Shown piece after piece: positions 46,554-57,037 of a stretch of DNA of 64,000 nt (positions are counted from its first letter, which is position 1; each line of letters opens with the position of its first letter). The notes beneath the pieces were generated by a model that was given only the letters and a program-made list of their open reading frames with translations, was not told the origin of the DNA and ran no database searches. This DNA comes from Paracoccus maritimus (GTDB lineage Bacteria > Pseudomonadota > Alphaproteobacteria > Rhodobacterales > Rhodobacteraceae), in NCBI RefSeq assembly GCF_025195095.1, contig NZ_JANAVZ010000006.1, forward strand, positions 186,001 through 250,000, read 5' to 3'. The position numbers and the translations under genes are program-made.

Positions 46554-46603
46554 CATCGAGGGGCCGCCAGGGCAGTCGGAGCTGCGCCCCTCCGGCCCCG
46601 ATG
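46554..46603. terminator. Hairpin between the Lrp pair and the convergent reductase gene
   Basis: An 11-bp interrupted stem (CATC and GGGGCCG with CGGCCCC and GATG) around a 26-base GC-rich loop that can itself fold. No T run. Confidence 0.5.
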
Positions 46604-46612
46604 GTGGCCCTT

Positions 46613-47413
46613 TCAATCGCCGCCCAAACGTCTTGCCGCGTTCACCGAGGCATCAAGCCCTTCGGCCAGTTCCGCGGCAATTCCCGACGCCTGCAACCGT
46701 TTCAGCCCTGCCGCGGTGGTCCCGGCATAGGCGGTCATGCCGGCGACATGATCCGCCGCACTAGGGCCTCCCTTGGCCAGCATATGACCCGCGCCCAGAA
46801 ACAGCTGTCGCGTCGCCAGGTCCGCCAGCTTGGGATCCACGCCGCGCGACACCGCATACTCGCTGACACATGCTGCGAAGAACGCCACGAATCCCGGCAC
46901 CGGGCCTGTCAGTGCCGTGAAGATGTCCAGTTGATCTTCCGACGGCAGTTCGGCGGTCGTCCCGCAACAGCGCAAGATCGCCGTCGCGCGATGACGGTCT
47001 GCCCGAGTGGCTGTGTCGTGGGCGCACCATGGCGAGAAGGCAAGACCCTCGGCCGCCGCAGGGCTGGTCATCGCGCGGATCACGCGCGACGTGCCCGACA
47101 GATCGACGATACGCGCCAGCGTCTGGCCCGCCATGACCGACACGACCAAACGTCCATCAGCATGGATGTCCAGATCGCGCGCCGCCTGCGGTGGCACGCA
47201 AAGAATGACGGTGTCGCAGGCATCCACCAGTTCCCGATTATCCGCGGTGATGCGCACGCCTTGCGCCACGTCATCCGCAACACCCGACCGGCACGAGATC
47301 CACAGATCGCCCGGCACCACGCCACCGCGACGCAACAGCGCGGTCGCAAGCGCCCGCCCCAACATGCCGTTGCCGCCGATGATGCCGATCCTGCCGATCC
47401 CGCCGTCGTCCAT
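46613..47413 (-). CDS. Pyrroline-5-carboxylate reductase-like NAD(P)-binding protein
   Basis: 266 residues. The N-terminal Rossmann motif IGIIGGNGMLGRALA and the ILCVPPQ turn are followed by a helical domain with SGTSRVIRAMTSPAAA and the ProC-like LTGPVPGFVAFF segment. It matches the P5CR/F420-dependent oxidoreductase superfamily. The ProC signature near the C-terminus is loosely conserved (GMTAYAGTTAAGLKRL instead of the usual V-x-S-P-G-G-T-T), so proline synthesis is uncertain; it may act on another imine or be a paralogue. Confidence 0.75.
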   Translation of the reverse strand: MDDGGIGRIGIIGGNGMLGRALATALLRRGGVVPGDLWISCRSGVADDVAQGVRITADNRELVDACDTVILCVPPQAARDLDIHADGRLVVSVMAGQTLARIVDLSGTSRVIRAMTSPAAAEGLAFSPWCAHDTATRADRHRATAILRCCGTTAELPSEDQLDIFTALTGPVPGFVAFFAACVSEYAVSRGVDPKLADLATRQLFLGAGHMLAKGGPSAADHVAGMTAYAGTTAAGLKRLQASGIAAELAEGLDASVNAARRLGGD

Positions 47414-47491
47414 GGCTGCCCCCGATCTTCGTCAATTCCGCCAGCGGCCCATGCATCAGGACGCAAGGGGACGATCGCCGCGCAGCGCGGG

Positions 47492-47977
47492 CTAGGCCAA
47501 ATTGTCGCGAAAGGCCGCGATCACCTGGCGATACACGTCGCGCTTGAACGGCACGATGCTGTCCAGCAGATCATCCGCCCGGATCCAGCACCAACGGTCG
47601 AATTCCGGGTGATCGGTCTGGATGCAGACATCACCATCCTGACCCAGGAATCGCATCAGCACCCATTTCTGACGCTGGCCGCCGTATTTGCCCTTCCAGA
47701 CCTTGCCGACCAACTCGGGCGGAAGATCGTAGAAAACCCAATCCTCGGCCTCGGCGACGATCTCGACCTTGTCGGCGCCGATCCCGGTTTCCTCGGTCAG
47801 TTCGCGCAGCGCCGCCTGACGCGGGGTTTCGCCCGTGTCGATCCCGCCTTGTGGCATCTGCCACGCATCCGGCCGATCAAGGCGCTGGCCCGCGAAGACC
47901 AGCCCCTCGCCGTTGATCAGCACGACGCCCGCGCAGGGCCTGTAGGGCAGGCCCTGCGGTCCTGCCGGTTCAGCCAT
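47492..47977 (-). CDS. rppH: RNA pyrophosphohydrolase RppH (Nudix)
   Basis: 161-residue enzyme removing pyrophosphate from 5' ends of RNA (or cleaving dinucleoside polyphosphates). The Nudix box is complete, starting [17 protein letters not shown] and ending TEETGI (about residues 44-66). The N-terminal [11 protein letters not shown] and WQMPQGGID segments are RppH hallmarks. It overlaps ctpA by eight bases. Confidence 0.93.
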   Translation of the reverse strand: MAEPAGPQGLPYRPCAGVVLINGEGLVFAGQRLDRPDAWQMPQGGIDTGETPRQAALRELTEETGIGADKVEIVAEAEDWVFYDLPPELVGKVWKGKYGGQRQKWVLMRFLGQDGDVCIQTDHPEFDRWCWIRADDLLDSIVPFKRDVYRQVIAAFRDNLA

Positions 47978-49400
47978 TCTCTTTCGCGGCTCCGGTTTCG
48001 CCCTTGCCCGACCCCTCGCCGGTCACGGCGGGTGTTGCCCCGGCCGGAACCTGTTCGGCCTCGAAGTTTACGGCTGCCAGCCCCTTCAGGATATCCACGG
48101 CGTAGGCCATCTGATAATCTTCTTCGCGCAGCTTGGCGGTCGCCTCGACCTCTTTTGCCTCTTCCTCCATCTGCTTCTTTTCGTCGTCGCTGATCGAATC
48201 GTTGTTCAGCGCGCCGCGCAGATCCGCCTCGGACCGGCCGAAATTCGACTCGCTGCGGGGGCCGTCCTCGTCGTCCTCGGCATCTGCCGGCGGGCGGGGC
48301 TGGGCGACCAGGATATCGGGCTGAATGCCCATCGCCTGGATCGACCGGCCTGACGGCGTGTAATAGCGCGCCGTGGTCAGCCGGATCGCGCTGTCGGAAG
48401 TGACCGGCATGACCGTTTGCACGCTGCCCTTGCCGAAAGACTTCTCGCCCACGACGATGGCGCGGCGATGATCCTGCAATGCGCCGGTGACGATCTCGGA
48501 CGCGCTGGCGGATCCGCCGTTGATCAGCACCACCATCGGCTTGCCCTGCGCCAGATCGCCCGTCTCGGCGTTCCAGCGTTCGCTGTCCTCGGACTTGCGG
48601 CCGCGCGTGCTGACGATCTCTCCGGCGTCAAGGAACGCATCCGACACCTCGATCGCCTGGTTCAGCAGCCCGCCGGGGTTGTTGCGCAGATCCAGCACGA
48701 AGCCCGTCACCTTGTCGATCCCGCCGGCATCCTTCACGGCCTTGTCCAGTTCGGACTTCATCGTGTCATAAGTTTCGTCGTTGAAGGTCGAGACGCGCAG
48801 CACCACAGCATGCCCCTCGATCCGGGTCTTCACGACCGTCAGCTTGATCGTGTCGCGCGTCATCGTCAGGTCGAACGGCTCGTTCTCGCCTTCGCGCAGG
48901 ATCGTGACGGTGATTTCCGACCCGACCGGGCCGCGCATCATGTCCACCGCGTCGTCCAGTGTCAGCCCCATCAGGGATTCGCCGTTCACATGGGTGATGA
49001 AATCGCCCGACTTCACGCCGGCCTCGGCGGCGGGCGTTTCGTCGATCGGCGAGACCACCTTGACCAGACCGTCTTCCTGGCTGACCTCGATGCCCAGCCC
49101 GCCGAAACTGCCGCGCGTCTGGGTCTGCATGTCCTCGTAATCGCTGGCCGACAGGAAGCTGGAATGAGGATCCAGCGAGGTCAGCATGCCGTTGATCGCC
49201 GATTCGATCAGGGTCTTGTCGTCAGGTGCCTCGACATAGTCGGCGCGCACCCGCTCGAACACGTTTCCGAACAGTTCCAGCTGCTCATAGACAGAGCTGT
49301 TCTTGCCTGCCTCTTGCGCGACCAGCGGTCCCGCGATCTGGGTGGTGAACAGCGCGCCGGCCAGCATCCCCCCGACCCCTGCGATCAGATAATGTTTCAT
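47970..49400 (-). CDS. ctpA: Carboxy-terminal processing protease CtpA (S41 family)
   Basis: 476-residue periplasmic serine protease with an N-terminal signal or anchor (about 1-28). The PDZ domain is at about 95-170 ([12 protein letters not shown], SPAxxAGVKSGD-like). The S41 catalytic region has [15 protein letters not shown] with the serine and [12 protein letters not shown] with the lysine of the Ser-Lys dyad. The C-terminal 100 residues are acidic and low-complexity. CtpA of this type often works with LytM/EnvC neighbours in cell-wall turnover (context). Confidence 0.93.
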   Translation of the reverse strand: MKHYLIAGVGGMLAGALFTTQIAGPLVAQEAGKNSSVYEQLELFGNVFERVRADYVEAPDDKTLIESAINGMLTSLDPHSSFLSASDYEDMQTQTRGSFGGLGIEVSQEDGLVKVVSPIDETPAAEAGVKSGDFITHVNGESLMGLTLDDAVDMMRGPVGSEITVTILREGENEPFDLTMTRDTIKLTVVKTRIEGHAVVLRVSTFNDETYDTMKSELDKAVKDAGGIDKVTGFVLDLRNNPGGLLNQAIEVSDAFLDAGEIVSTRGRKSEDSERWNAETGDLAQGKPMVVLINGGSASASEIVTGALQDHRRAIVVGEKSFGKGSVQTVMPVTSDSAIRLTTARYYTPSGRSIQAMGIQPDILVAQPRPPADAEDDEDGPRSESNFGRSEADLRGALNNDSISDDEKKQMEEEAKEVEATAKLREEDYQMAYAVDILKGLAAVNFEAEQVPAGATPAVTGEGSGKGETGAAKENG

Positions 49401-49416
49401 GACGGCCTTTCCTGCC

Positions 49417-50592
49417 TCAGTCCTGTTGCACCCCGACGACCGGATTCAGCACGAACCAGTCCGCCGGGTCCAGCGTTTCATCACCGCGTCGCAGTTCAAG
49501 ATACAGTGTCTCGGTCCGACCCGCATCTGCGCCACGCGCGGCATTCGCGACGAACTGCGCTCCGAATTCCTGCGCCGGGGCTTCAGACCCGCCCATCAGC
49601 CCGACCGGATCCCCTGCCCCCAGCACGTCGCCGACTTCTCCGAACACCTGCGACATGCCCGCAAATATCAGAAGATAGCCGCCCGCGGGCTCCAGAATCA
49701 TCACATTGCCGTAATCCAGCAGCGGGCCGCGATAACGGATCGTGGCGGGCCATGGCGTCGTGACCAGCGCGGCGGGCGCAGTGGCGATCACCCAGCCGGG
49801 GCGCCGGACCCCGGCGGCATCGGGTTCGTCATAGGGGCGCAGAACACTGCCGACCGCCGGAAGCGGCAGACTGCCCTGCGCGCCCTCGAAATCCTCCATC
49901 GGCGCGCCGATATCGGTCTCCATTCCATCGATGCCGCGGGCGAAATCATCCAGGCTTTGCGCCGCATCACGCAATTCCTGCAATTCCTCGGGCGCCTCGG
50001 CAAAGCGGACCGGCATCGTCGAACGGTCGGTGACGGCGCTGGCCAGCAGGCGCCGCGCCTCCTGCACCGACGCAAGCCCGGATCCCAGCATCTCGGCGGC
50101 TGCCGCCTGCAGGGCCCGGACGGTGCTGATCTCGTTCAGATCGTCCTGCAGCCGTTCAGCCTCGCTCCGCAATCCGGGCGTGACATCGCTGAGGATCATG
50201 CCGGTGCGCGCATTCGCCAGCGCACCCGCCGGATGCAGTAACATCGTCGCTTCGGGTGATTGCTGCAGGGCGGTCATGGCCCCCAGAACGCCGGCAAGCC
50301 GCGAACGCTCCGCCTCGAAGCGGCCGTGCAGCTCGGCCTCGCGCGCGCTTGCCAGCCGCAGCCCCTCGCGCAACGCCGCCAGACCCTGCTCATAGCCCCG
50401 GATCACCTCGGTCAGCGCGGTCACCTGATCATCCGCCGTCACCGCCTCGGCAAGCTTGCCGATCGCGCCGCGCAGCTGCGCGGCCGCGTCCTCGGCCTCG
50501 GCAACGGCCTGATTGGCGGGCGTGACGGCCATCGCCGGCGCGCCCAGCATCGTCGCCGACAGGATCATCGCCGCAAGCAGTCGTTGTTTCAT
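49417..50592 (-). CDS. envC: EnvC-like murein hydrolase activator with degenerate LytM domain
   Basis: 391-residue secreted protein (signal peptide 1-22). Long coiled-coil region (about 27-190) followed by a LytM/M23 domain (about 250-380). In the LytM domain, the expected zinc ligands are absent: the H-G turn is PAGG, the Y-A-H-L segment reads FAGMSQ, and the final H-x-H is LYLEL. It therefore cannot hydrolyse peptidoglycan and should act by activating an amidase, as E. coli EnvC does for AmiA/B. It overlaps gpmI by four bases. Confidence 0.85.
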   Translation of the reverse strand: MKQRLLAAMILSATMLGAPAMAVTPANQAVAEAEDAAAQLRGAIGKLAEAVTADDQVTALTEVIRGYEQGLAALREGLRLASAREAELHGRFEAERSRLAGVLGAMTALQQSPEATMLLHPAGALANARTGMILSDVTPGLRSEAERLQDDLNEISTVRALQAAAAEMLGSGLASVQEARRLLASAVTDRSTMPVRFAEAPEELQELRDAAQSLDDFARGIDGMETDIGAPMEDFEGAQGSLPLPAVGSVLRPYDEPDAAGVRRPGWVIATAPAALVTTPWPATIRYRGPLLDYGNVMILEPAGGYLLIFAGMSQVFGEVGDVLGAGDPVGLMGGSEAPAQEFGAQFVANAARGADAGRTETLYLELRRGDETLDPADWFVLNPVVGVQQD

Positions 50593-52106
50593 GCGCTCTC
50601 GATCAGGCTTTCGCCGGTCATCTCGGCAGGTTTGTCCAGCCCCATCAGATCCAGCACCGTCGGTGCGACATCGGCCAGCCGCCCGTTGCGCAGAACGGCC
50701 CCGCGCGGACCGCCGAAGACGATGACCGGCACCGGATTGGTGGTGTGCGCGGTATGCGGGCCGCCGCTTTCGGGATCGACCATCGTCTCGCAGTTGCCGT
50801 GATCGGCGATCACCACCGCGGCACCGCCGGCGCGCTCCAATGCCTCCAGCATCCGCCCCAGCCCGGCATCGACCGCCTCGCAGGCACGCTTGGCCGCCGA
50901 CAGGCTGCCGGTATGCCCGACCATGTCCGGATTGGCATAGTTCACCACGATCAGGTCATAGCCCGCGTCGATCACCTCGACCAGCTTGTCGCTGACCTCG
51001 CCTGCCGCCATCTCGGGCGCCAGATCATAGGTCGCGACCTTGGGGCTTTGCGGCATATGGCGATCCTCGCCCGGCTCAGGCGTTTCCTTGCCGCCATTCA
51101 GGAAGAAGGTCACATGAGGATATTTCTCGGTCTCGGCCAGCCTGAACTGACGCAGACCCTTCTGCGCGACCCAGGCGCCAAGCGTGTTGACCACCTGCGT
51201 CTTGGGATAGGCGGTCGACATGAAATCGTTGTGCCGTTCGCTATAGTCGACCATCCCCAGCAGCGCCGCCCAGTCGGGGCGGTCCGACACGTCGAATTCG
51301 GCGAAGTCCGGATCGGCCAGCGCCGACAGGATCTCGCGCGCGCGATCGGCGCGGAAATTCAGGCAAAAGAACCCGTCCCCGTCATGCACGCCGTCATAGC
51401 CGTCGATCACGAAGGGCTGGATGAATTCATCGGTTTCATCACGCGCATGAGCCGCCGCGACGGCGGAATCGGCGCGGTCGGCGGCATCGCCCTTGCCCGC
51501 CACGATGGCGCGATAGGCTCGTTCCACCCGGTCCCAGCGCCGGTCACGGTCCATGGCGAAATATCGCCCGATCACGGTGCCGATCCGGCTTCCCTTGGGC
51601 AGATTGCCCTGCAATTCGGTGACGAAGCCCTGTGCGGATTGCGGGGCAACGTCACGCCCGTCGGTGATGGCGTGAATGACGACCGGCACGCCTGCCTCGG
51701 CGATTGATGTCGCGGCCGCCAGAAGATGACGGATATGGCCATGCACGCCACCATCCGACACCACGCCCATCAGATGGGCGGTGCCGCCCGTGTCCTTCAG
51801 CCGCGCGATGAAACCATGCAAGGCGTCATTCTGGAAAAAGCTTCCATCCTCGATGGCCAGATCGATCTGGCCCAGATCCATCGCGACGACGCGGCCGGCG
51901 CCGATATTGGTATGGCCGACCTCGGAATTGCCCATCTGCCCGCTGGGAAGCCCGACATCGGGCCCGAACGTGGTCAGCGTCGCATGCGGACATTCGCGCA
52001 TCAGCCGGTCGAAATTCGGTGTCACGGCCTGGTCGGGTGCGCTTTGTTCCGGCCGGTCCGAGATGCCCCAGCCGTCAAGAATGCACAGGATCACGGGTGT
52101 CGTCAT
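50589..52106 (-). CDS. gpmI: 2,3-bisphosphoglycerate-independent phosphoglycerate mutase
   Basis: 505-residue glycolytic/gluconeogenic enzyme of the alkaline phosphatase superfamily with two manganese ions. The N-terminal metal aspartate is in LCILDGWG. The catalytic serine is in LPSGQMGNSEVGHTNIGAG. The C-terminal VVNYANPDMVGHTG and ADHGNCETM motifs are intact. Part of the conserved gpmI-envC-ctpA-rppH order. Confidence 0.96.
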   Translation of the reverse strand: MTTPVILCILDGWGISDRPEQSAPDQAVTPNFDRLMRECPHATLTTFGPDVGLPSGQMGNSEVGHTNIGAGRVVAMDLGQIDLAIEDGSFFQNDALHGFIARLKDTGGTAHLMGVVSDGGVHGHIRHLLAAATSIAEAGVPVVIHAITDGRDVAPQSAQGFVTELQGNLPKGSRIGTVIGRYFAMDRDRRWDRVERAYRAIVAGKGDAADRADSAVAAAHARDETDEFIQPFVIDGYDGVHDGDGFFCLNFRADRAREILSALADPDFAEFDVSDRPDWAALLGMVDYSERHNDFMSTAYPKTQVVNTLGAWVAQKGLRQFRLAETEKYPHVTFFLNGGKETPEPGEDRHMPQSPKVATYDLAPEMAAGEVSDKLVEVIDAGYDLIVVNYANPDMVGHTGSLSAAKRACEAVDAGLGRMLEALERAGGAAVVIADHGNCETMVDPESGGPHTAHTTNPVPVIVFGGPRGAVLRNGRLADVAPTVLDLMGLDKPAEMTGESLIESA

Positions 52107-52300
52107 GCGGGCCTCGCTGTGATTTGCGCCTTGTTACGCCGCCGCCGCCGCTGCGACAACCTCCCCGAAGGCTCGCCGCACGCCAATCGGCCCGATCTTC
52201 CTTGCCCCAATAGCCTCGGAAAGCAGACCTGCCAGCATCGAGCGGCGGACAGACCCATTCCGGGCCTTGCAGCGATCCTGTCCATGTCCGCTCGCGTCTT
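52107..52300. other. Intergenic region between rlmH and gpmI
   Basis: 194 bases holding the gpmI promoter region. A short GCC-rich run (52138-52152) is a likely slippage-prone repeat. No gene or clear regulatory site seen. Confidence 0.4.
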
Positions 52301-52768
52301 TCAGGCGCGATGATAGGGGGATCCGGCCAGAATCGTCGCCGCGCGATAAAGCTGTTCGGCCAACATGACCCGCACCAGAAGATGCGGCCAGACCATCCGG
52401 CCGAAGCTGATGGACCATTCGGCGCGGTCCCGCAGCGACGGATCCAGCCCGTCCGCCCCGCCGATCACAAAACAGGCATCGCGTGCGCTGTCGCGAAATT
52501 GCGCCAGCCGCGCGGCGAAATCCGGCGATGCGGGCTGATCGCCCCGCTCGTCCAGTGTCACCAGTGCCGAACCCGCCGGGATCGCCCGCGTCAGCAGTTC
52601 GGCCTCGGCCGCCATGCCGCCGCCGCGCCGGTCCTCGACCTCGATCATCCCGATGGCGGGCAGGCCAAGGCTGCGGCCGGTCCGGGCAAAACGGTCAAGA
52701 TAGTCCGCGACCAACGCCGCCTCGGGGCCCTTCTTCAGCCGCCCCACGGCGGCGATGTCGATGCGCAT
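52301..52768 (-). CDS. rlmH: 23S rRNA (pseudouridine-1915 N3)-methyltransferase RlmH
   Basis: 155-residue SPOUT methyltransferase acting on assembled ribosomes. The knot motifs are visible: LDERGDQPASPDFA (about 72-86), CFVIGGADGLD (about 98-109) and the C-terminal LAEQLYRAATILAGSPYHRA. The start at 52768 is the family N-terminus. It follows rsfS by 16 bases. Confidence 0.96.
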   Translation of the reverse strand: MRIDIAAVGRLKKGPEAALVADYLDRFARTGRSLGLPAIGMIEVEDRRGGGMAAEAELLTRAIPAGSALVTLDERGDQPASPDFAARLAQFRDSARDACFVIGGADGLDPSLRDRAEWSISFGRMVWPHLLVRVMLAEQLYRAATILAGSPYHRA

Positions 52769-52784
52769 GAAGCCGGATGGCCCC

Positions 52785-53207
52785 TCAGGTCAGGGGACGC
52801 GAAGCCTCGCGCACGCGGCTCAGCGTGTCGGCGGGCATCCACATCTTTTCCAACTGATAGAAGTCGCGCACCTCGGGACGGAAGACATGAACGATCACGT
52901 CGTCCGTATCGACCAGCACCCAGTCGCCGGCGTCCTTGCCTTCGATCCGGGGCGTCCGGCCCGTCGCCTGCTTGACCTTTTCGGCCAGATGCTCGGCGAT
53001 GGCGCCCACCTGGCGTGCGCTGCGGCCCGATGCGATCACCATGTGATCCGCCATGGCCGACCGTCCGCGCAGGTCGATCGTCACGATGTCCTCGGCCTTG
53101 TCGTCTTCAAGCGAGGACAGGATGCGGGCCAGGCGCCCTTCGGCACCTTCCTGGTCGCCCGCGGCGGTCGCAGCCGGCCTTCCGGCCGACGAAGCGTCTT
53201 GTGACAG
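52785..53207 (-). CDS. rsfS: Ribosomal silencing factor RsfS, apparently with a CTG start
   Basis: 140 residues if started at CTG 53207. RsfS binds L14 of the large subunit and blocks subunit joining in starvation. The core (KAEDIVTIDLRGRSAMADHMVIASGRS ... DWVLVDTDDVIVHVF ... YQLEKMW) is intact. A GTG at 53084 lies inside this core, after the conserved helix LARILSSLEDDKAEDI, so it cannot be the start. Between the core and the in-frame stop at 53223-53225 there is no ATG, GTG or TTG. The CTG at 53207 has a perfect GGAGG eight bases upstream. A sequence error is the alternative. Confidence 0.85.
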   Translation of the reverse strand: MSQDASSAGRPAATAAGDQEGAEGRLARILSSLEDDKAEDIVTIDLRGRSAMADHMVIASGRSARQVGAIAEHLAEKVKQATGRTPRIEGKDAGDWVLVDTDDVIVHVFRPEVRDFYQLEKMWMPADTLSRVREASRPLT

Positions 53208-53283
53208 GGTTGTATCCTCCGGTCAACGCGCCGATCGCCCCCGGCGCAGGGGTATCCCCAAGATAGCATCTTTTCGGGCCATC

Positions 53284-54648
53284 TCAATCACCGGTCACGG
53301 ATTCGGGACTTGCGCCGTCCGCGCGCCCTCCCCCGTCCTGCCGGACGGCGATCTGGTCGTTCAGCAACCGCACCTCGCGCTGCGGGAACGGAATCGACAC
53401 GCCGTGTTCCTGAAACGCGTCCCACAGCGCCAGATAGACCTGACCGCGCACATTGGTCAGCCCGCCCTGCGCGTCGCCGATCCAGAACCGCAGCACATAA
53501 TCCACGCTGCTGTCGCCGAAGCCCGTGACCCAGCAGACCGGCTTGCGCTGCGCCAGCACCCGCTTGACCGACAGCGCCGCGTTGATGGCGATTTCGGTGA
53601 CCTTGTGGGGATCGTCGCCATAAGAGGTGCCGAACGGGATATCCAGCCGCACGAAATTGTTGGTGTGTGACCAGTTGACCACCTGCCCGGTGACCAGATC
53701 CTCGTTCGGGATCAGATATTCCTTGCCGTCGCGGGTGACGACGCTGACATAGCGCGCGCCCAGTTCCTCGATCCAGCCGAACGTGTCGCCCAGGCTGATC
53801 ACGTCGCCGGGCTTGATCGACTTGTCCAGCAGGATGATCACCCCCGAGACCAGGTTGGACACGACCTTCTGCAGTCCGAATCCCAGCCCGACCCCGACCG
53901 CGCCCGAAAACACCGCCAAGCCGGTCAGATCGAACCCCACCGCCTTCAGCCCGACGATGATCGCCAGGCTGAACAGGAAGATCTGCAGCAGCTTGGCGGT
54001 CAGCACCCGCATTGTCGGCGAAATGTCGTCGTTCTGCGACAGCCGCCCGGTGATGACCCGAGACAGCATCCGGGCGCCCGCGATCATCAGTCCGGTGATC
54101 GCCAGCGCTTTCAGGACGGTCAGCGCCGACAGCCTGAAATCGCCAAGGCTGATCGCGATGCTTTCCAGAAACGCCGCCGCGGGTTCGGTCAGGTTCAGCA
54201 GGTGCAGCGTCACCCAGATCCATGCCGCCCAACTGACGATCCGGCGCAGGAAACGGTTGGTGATCACCCGCATCAGGAAAAAGATCCCGACCCAGGCGGC
54301 GGCGATGGTCGCGGCCAGTTCGATCACCTGGCTTCGGAAGGAATAGGTGACCTCGCGCATGATCAGCACGACCGCCCATGCAAGTATCGTGAACACGATC
54401 AGCGTCAGACGACGATCGATCAGCAACCCCACGCGCAGTCGCCATTTCGGCCAGTTCTCGCGCGACCGCAGCCAGCCGGTCAGGCGCGGGGACAGAAGCC
54501 GGGCGATCAGCCACGAGATCAGGACAAGCCCGCAAATGGCCGGCAGCTGATACATCCGCGACGGGATCAGCAGCATGTCCACGAACAACGAGATCCGGTA
54601 CCACAGCCCCTGGGCGGCATCGATGACCTCGGGGTTCAGCTCTTCCAT
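53284..54648 (-). CDS. MscS family mechanosensitive ion channel
   Basis: 454-residue inner-membrane channel opening under osmotic downshock. Several N-terminal helices (about 35-195) precede the MscS core. The pore helix region is FSGAVGVGLGFGLQKVVSNLVSGVIILLD (about 250-278), followed by the beta domain (IKPGDVISLGDTFGWIEELG) and the C-terminal cytoplasmic domain. An Asp/Gly-rich tail ends the protein. Larger than E. coli MscS (286), resembling the multi-helix YbdG/YnaI-type members. Confidence 0.9.
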   Translation of the reverse strand: MEELNPEVIDAAQGLWYRISLFVDMLLIPSRMYQLPAICGLVLISWLIARLLSPRLTGWLRSRENWPKWRLRVGLLIDRRLTLIVFTILAWAVVLIMREVTYSFRSQVIELAATIAAAWVGIFFLMRVITNRFLRRIVSWAAWIWVTLHLLNLTEPAAAFLESIAISLGDFRLSALTVLKALAITGLMIAGARMLSRVITGRLSQNDDISPTMRVLTAKLLQIFLFSLAIIVGLKAVGFDLTGLAVFSGAVGVGLGFGLQKVVSNLVSGVIILLDKSIKPGDVISLGDTFGWIEELGARYVSVVTRDGKEYLIPNEDLVTGQVVNWSHTNNFVRLDIPFGTSYGDDPHKVTEIAINAALSVKRVLAQRKPVCWVTGFGDSSVDYVLRFWIGDAQGGLTNVRGQVYLALWDAFQEHGVSIPFPQREVRLLNDQIAVRQDGGGRADGASPESVTGD

Positions 54649-54710
54649 CCGCGCGTCTCCTTTGTCGCGATTACATATCGCGGCGGGCCGGCGGACAAGC
54701 CCCGGCGATC

Positions 54711-54739
54711 TTGTGTCAACGCGGAATCGGCCTTATTAC
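54711..54739 (+). promoter_or_regulatory. Candidate promoter of the leuC leader
   Basis: TTGTGT (54711-54716), a 17-base spacer and TATTAC (54734-54739), matching 3 and 4 of 6 consensus positions. Transcription would begin just before the 30-codon ORF at 54746. Confidence 0.35.
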
Positions 54740-54745
54740 GTCAGC

Positions 54746-54838
54746 ATGACCGGGTTTATCTATTTCGACATTCACGACCGCGCGCGCCTGCCGTCGCGGT
54801 TCTTCGGCGAGGCGCTGTGCGTCACCGCGCGACTGTGA
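54746..54838 (+). CDS. Possible 30-residue leader peptide upstream of leuC
   Basis: Short ORF from an ATG at 54746, ending two bases before a terminator-like hairpin upstream of leuC. The peptide is rich in Phe and Arg (GFIYFDIHDRARLPSRFFGE) and has only three scattered leucines, so it is not a classical leucine leader. It may regulate by another mechanism, or be a chance ORF. No recognised domain. Confidence 0.35.
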   Translation: MTGFIYFDIHDRARLPSRFFGEALCVTARL

Positions 54839-54840
54839 CG

Positions 54841-54866
54841 GGCTGCGGTCCGGCCGCAGCCATTTT
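54841..54866 (+). terminator. Attenuator-like hairpin upstream of leuC
   Basis: An 8-bp GGCTGCGG/CCGCAGCC stem (54841-54861) with a 5-base loop, followed by ATTTT. It sits 39 bases before the leuC ATG on the coding strand, where a terminator would block leuC unless overcome. Confidence 0.55.
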
Positions 54867-54904
54867 CCGCGCCATCGAAGCCACACAGCCGAAAGCCAAT
54901 CACC

Positions 54905-56335
<1,431 letters not shown>

Positions 56336-56401
56336 GGGGTCGCCATGCCCGCCCGCCCGGACATGCCGGCGTCCTATATGGCAGGGTTCTGCGGGGCGGC
56401 C

Positions 56402-56956
56402 TCAGCCGCGCCGCAGCAGCCAGACGGCGTTCACCGCGATCAGCACCAGACCGGCATTCTCGAACATGTAGTTGGTGCTGAGACCGAACTGCCGCTGCCC
56501 GATCAGCGCATCCATGTGGTGAAACCCGACCGCCCGGACCGCCACGAAGGCGCACAGGATCGCCAGCCCCAGCAGCGCGATCCCGTGTCGGCCAAGCTGG
56601 CCGCGCATCCGCCGCATCAGGATCAGAAGACCCGATCCGATGCCCCACAGCAGCAGAAGGATGAATGCCACCTGCACGACCCTGCGGTAATCATACCACC
56701 CCTGCGCCTCGGCCAAGCAGCGTCCCAGCGCGGTCATCGCGCTTTGCAGATCCATCTGTTTGTTGATCGCCAGAAACAGCATCAGCACCGCGATCATGCC
56801 CCAGAACCCGCGCCCGCGCCGGCCGCGCAACCTGCGCCAAACCTGCGCGGCCAGCACGAAGCACAGCAGATAGGCCAGCACCGTCAACCATCCGGTCGCG
56901 TCCGGATCGCCGATGCGGGGCTGCCAAGCCCGGCCTACACACTCGATCAAACCCAT
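56402..56956 (-). CDS. Hypothetical membrane protein between leuC and leuD on the opposite strand
   Basis: 184 residues from the ATG at 56956 (a GTG at 57007 would add 17). Four to five helices are visible (about 24-40, 54-72, 95-113, 125-143, 160-180). A WGMIAVLMLFLAINKQMDLQ segment and GFHHMDALIG patch are distinctive but unrecognised. It interrupts the leuCD pair, so leuD needs read-through past an antisense gene or its own promoter. Confidence 0.65.
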   Translation of the reverse strand: MGLIECVGRAWQPRIGDPDATGWLTVLAYLLCFVLAAQVWRRLRGRRGRGFWGMIAVLMLFLAINKQMDLQSAMTALGRCLAEAQGWYDYRRVVQVAFILLLLWGIGSGLLILMRRMRGQLGRHGIALLGLAILCAFVAVRAVGFHHMDALIGQRQFGLSTNYMFENAGLVLIAVNAVWLLRRG

Positions 56957-57037
56957 CGTCCCGTCTTTCAGCCCGTCCCGGACGGAACCTAGCAGCCCGC
57001 CCGACACTCAGGCCAGACACAATTTCCCGAGGATCCC

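Noticed and set aside
54746..54838. Classical leucine-codon attenuation leader for leuC
   Set aside because: Only three isolated leucines in 30 residues; the architecture is kept as a separate, uncertain finding.
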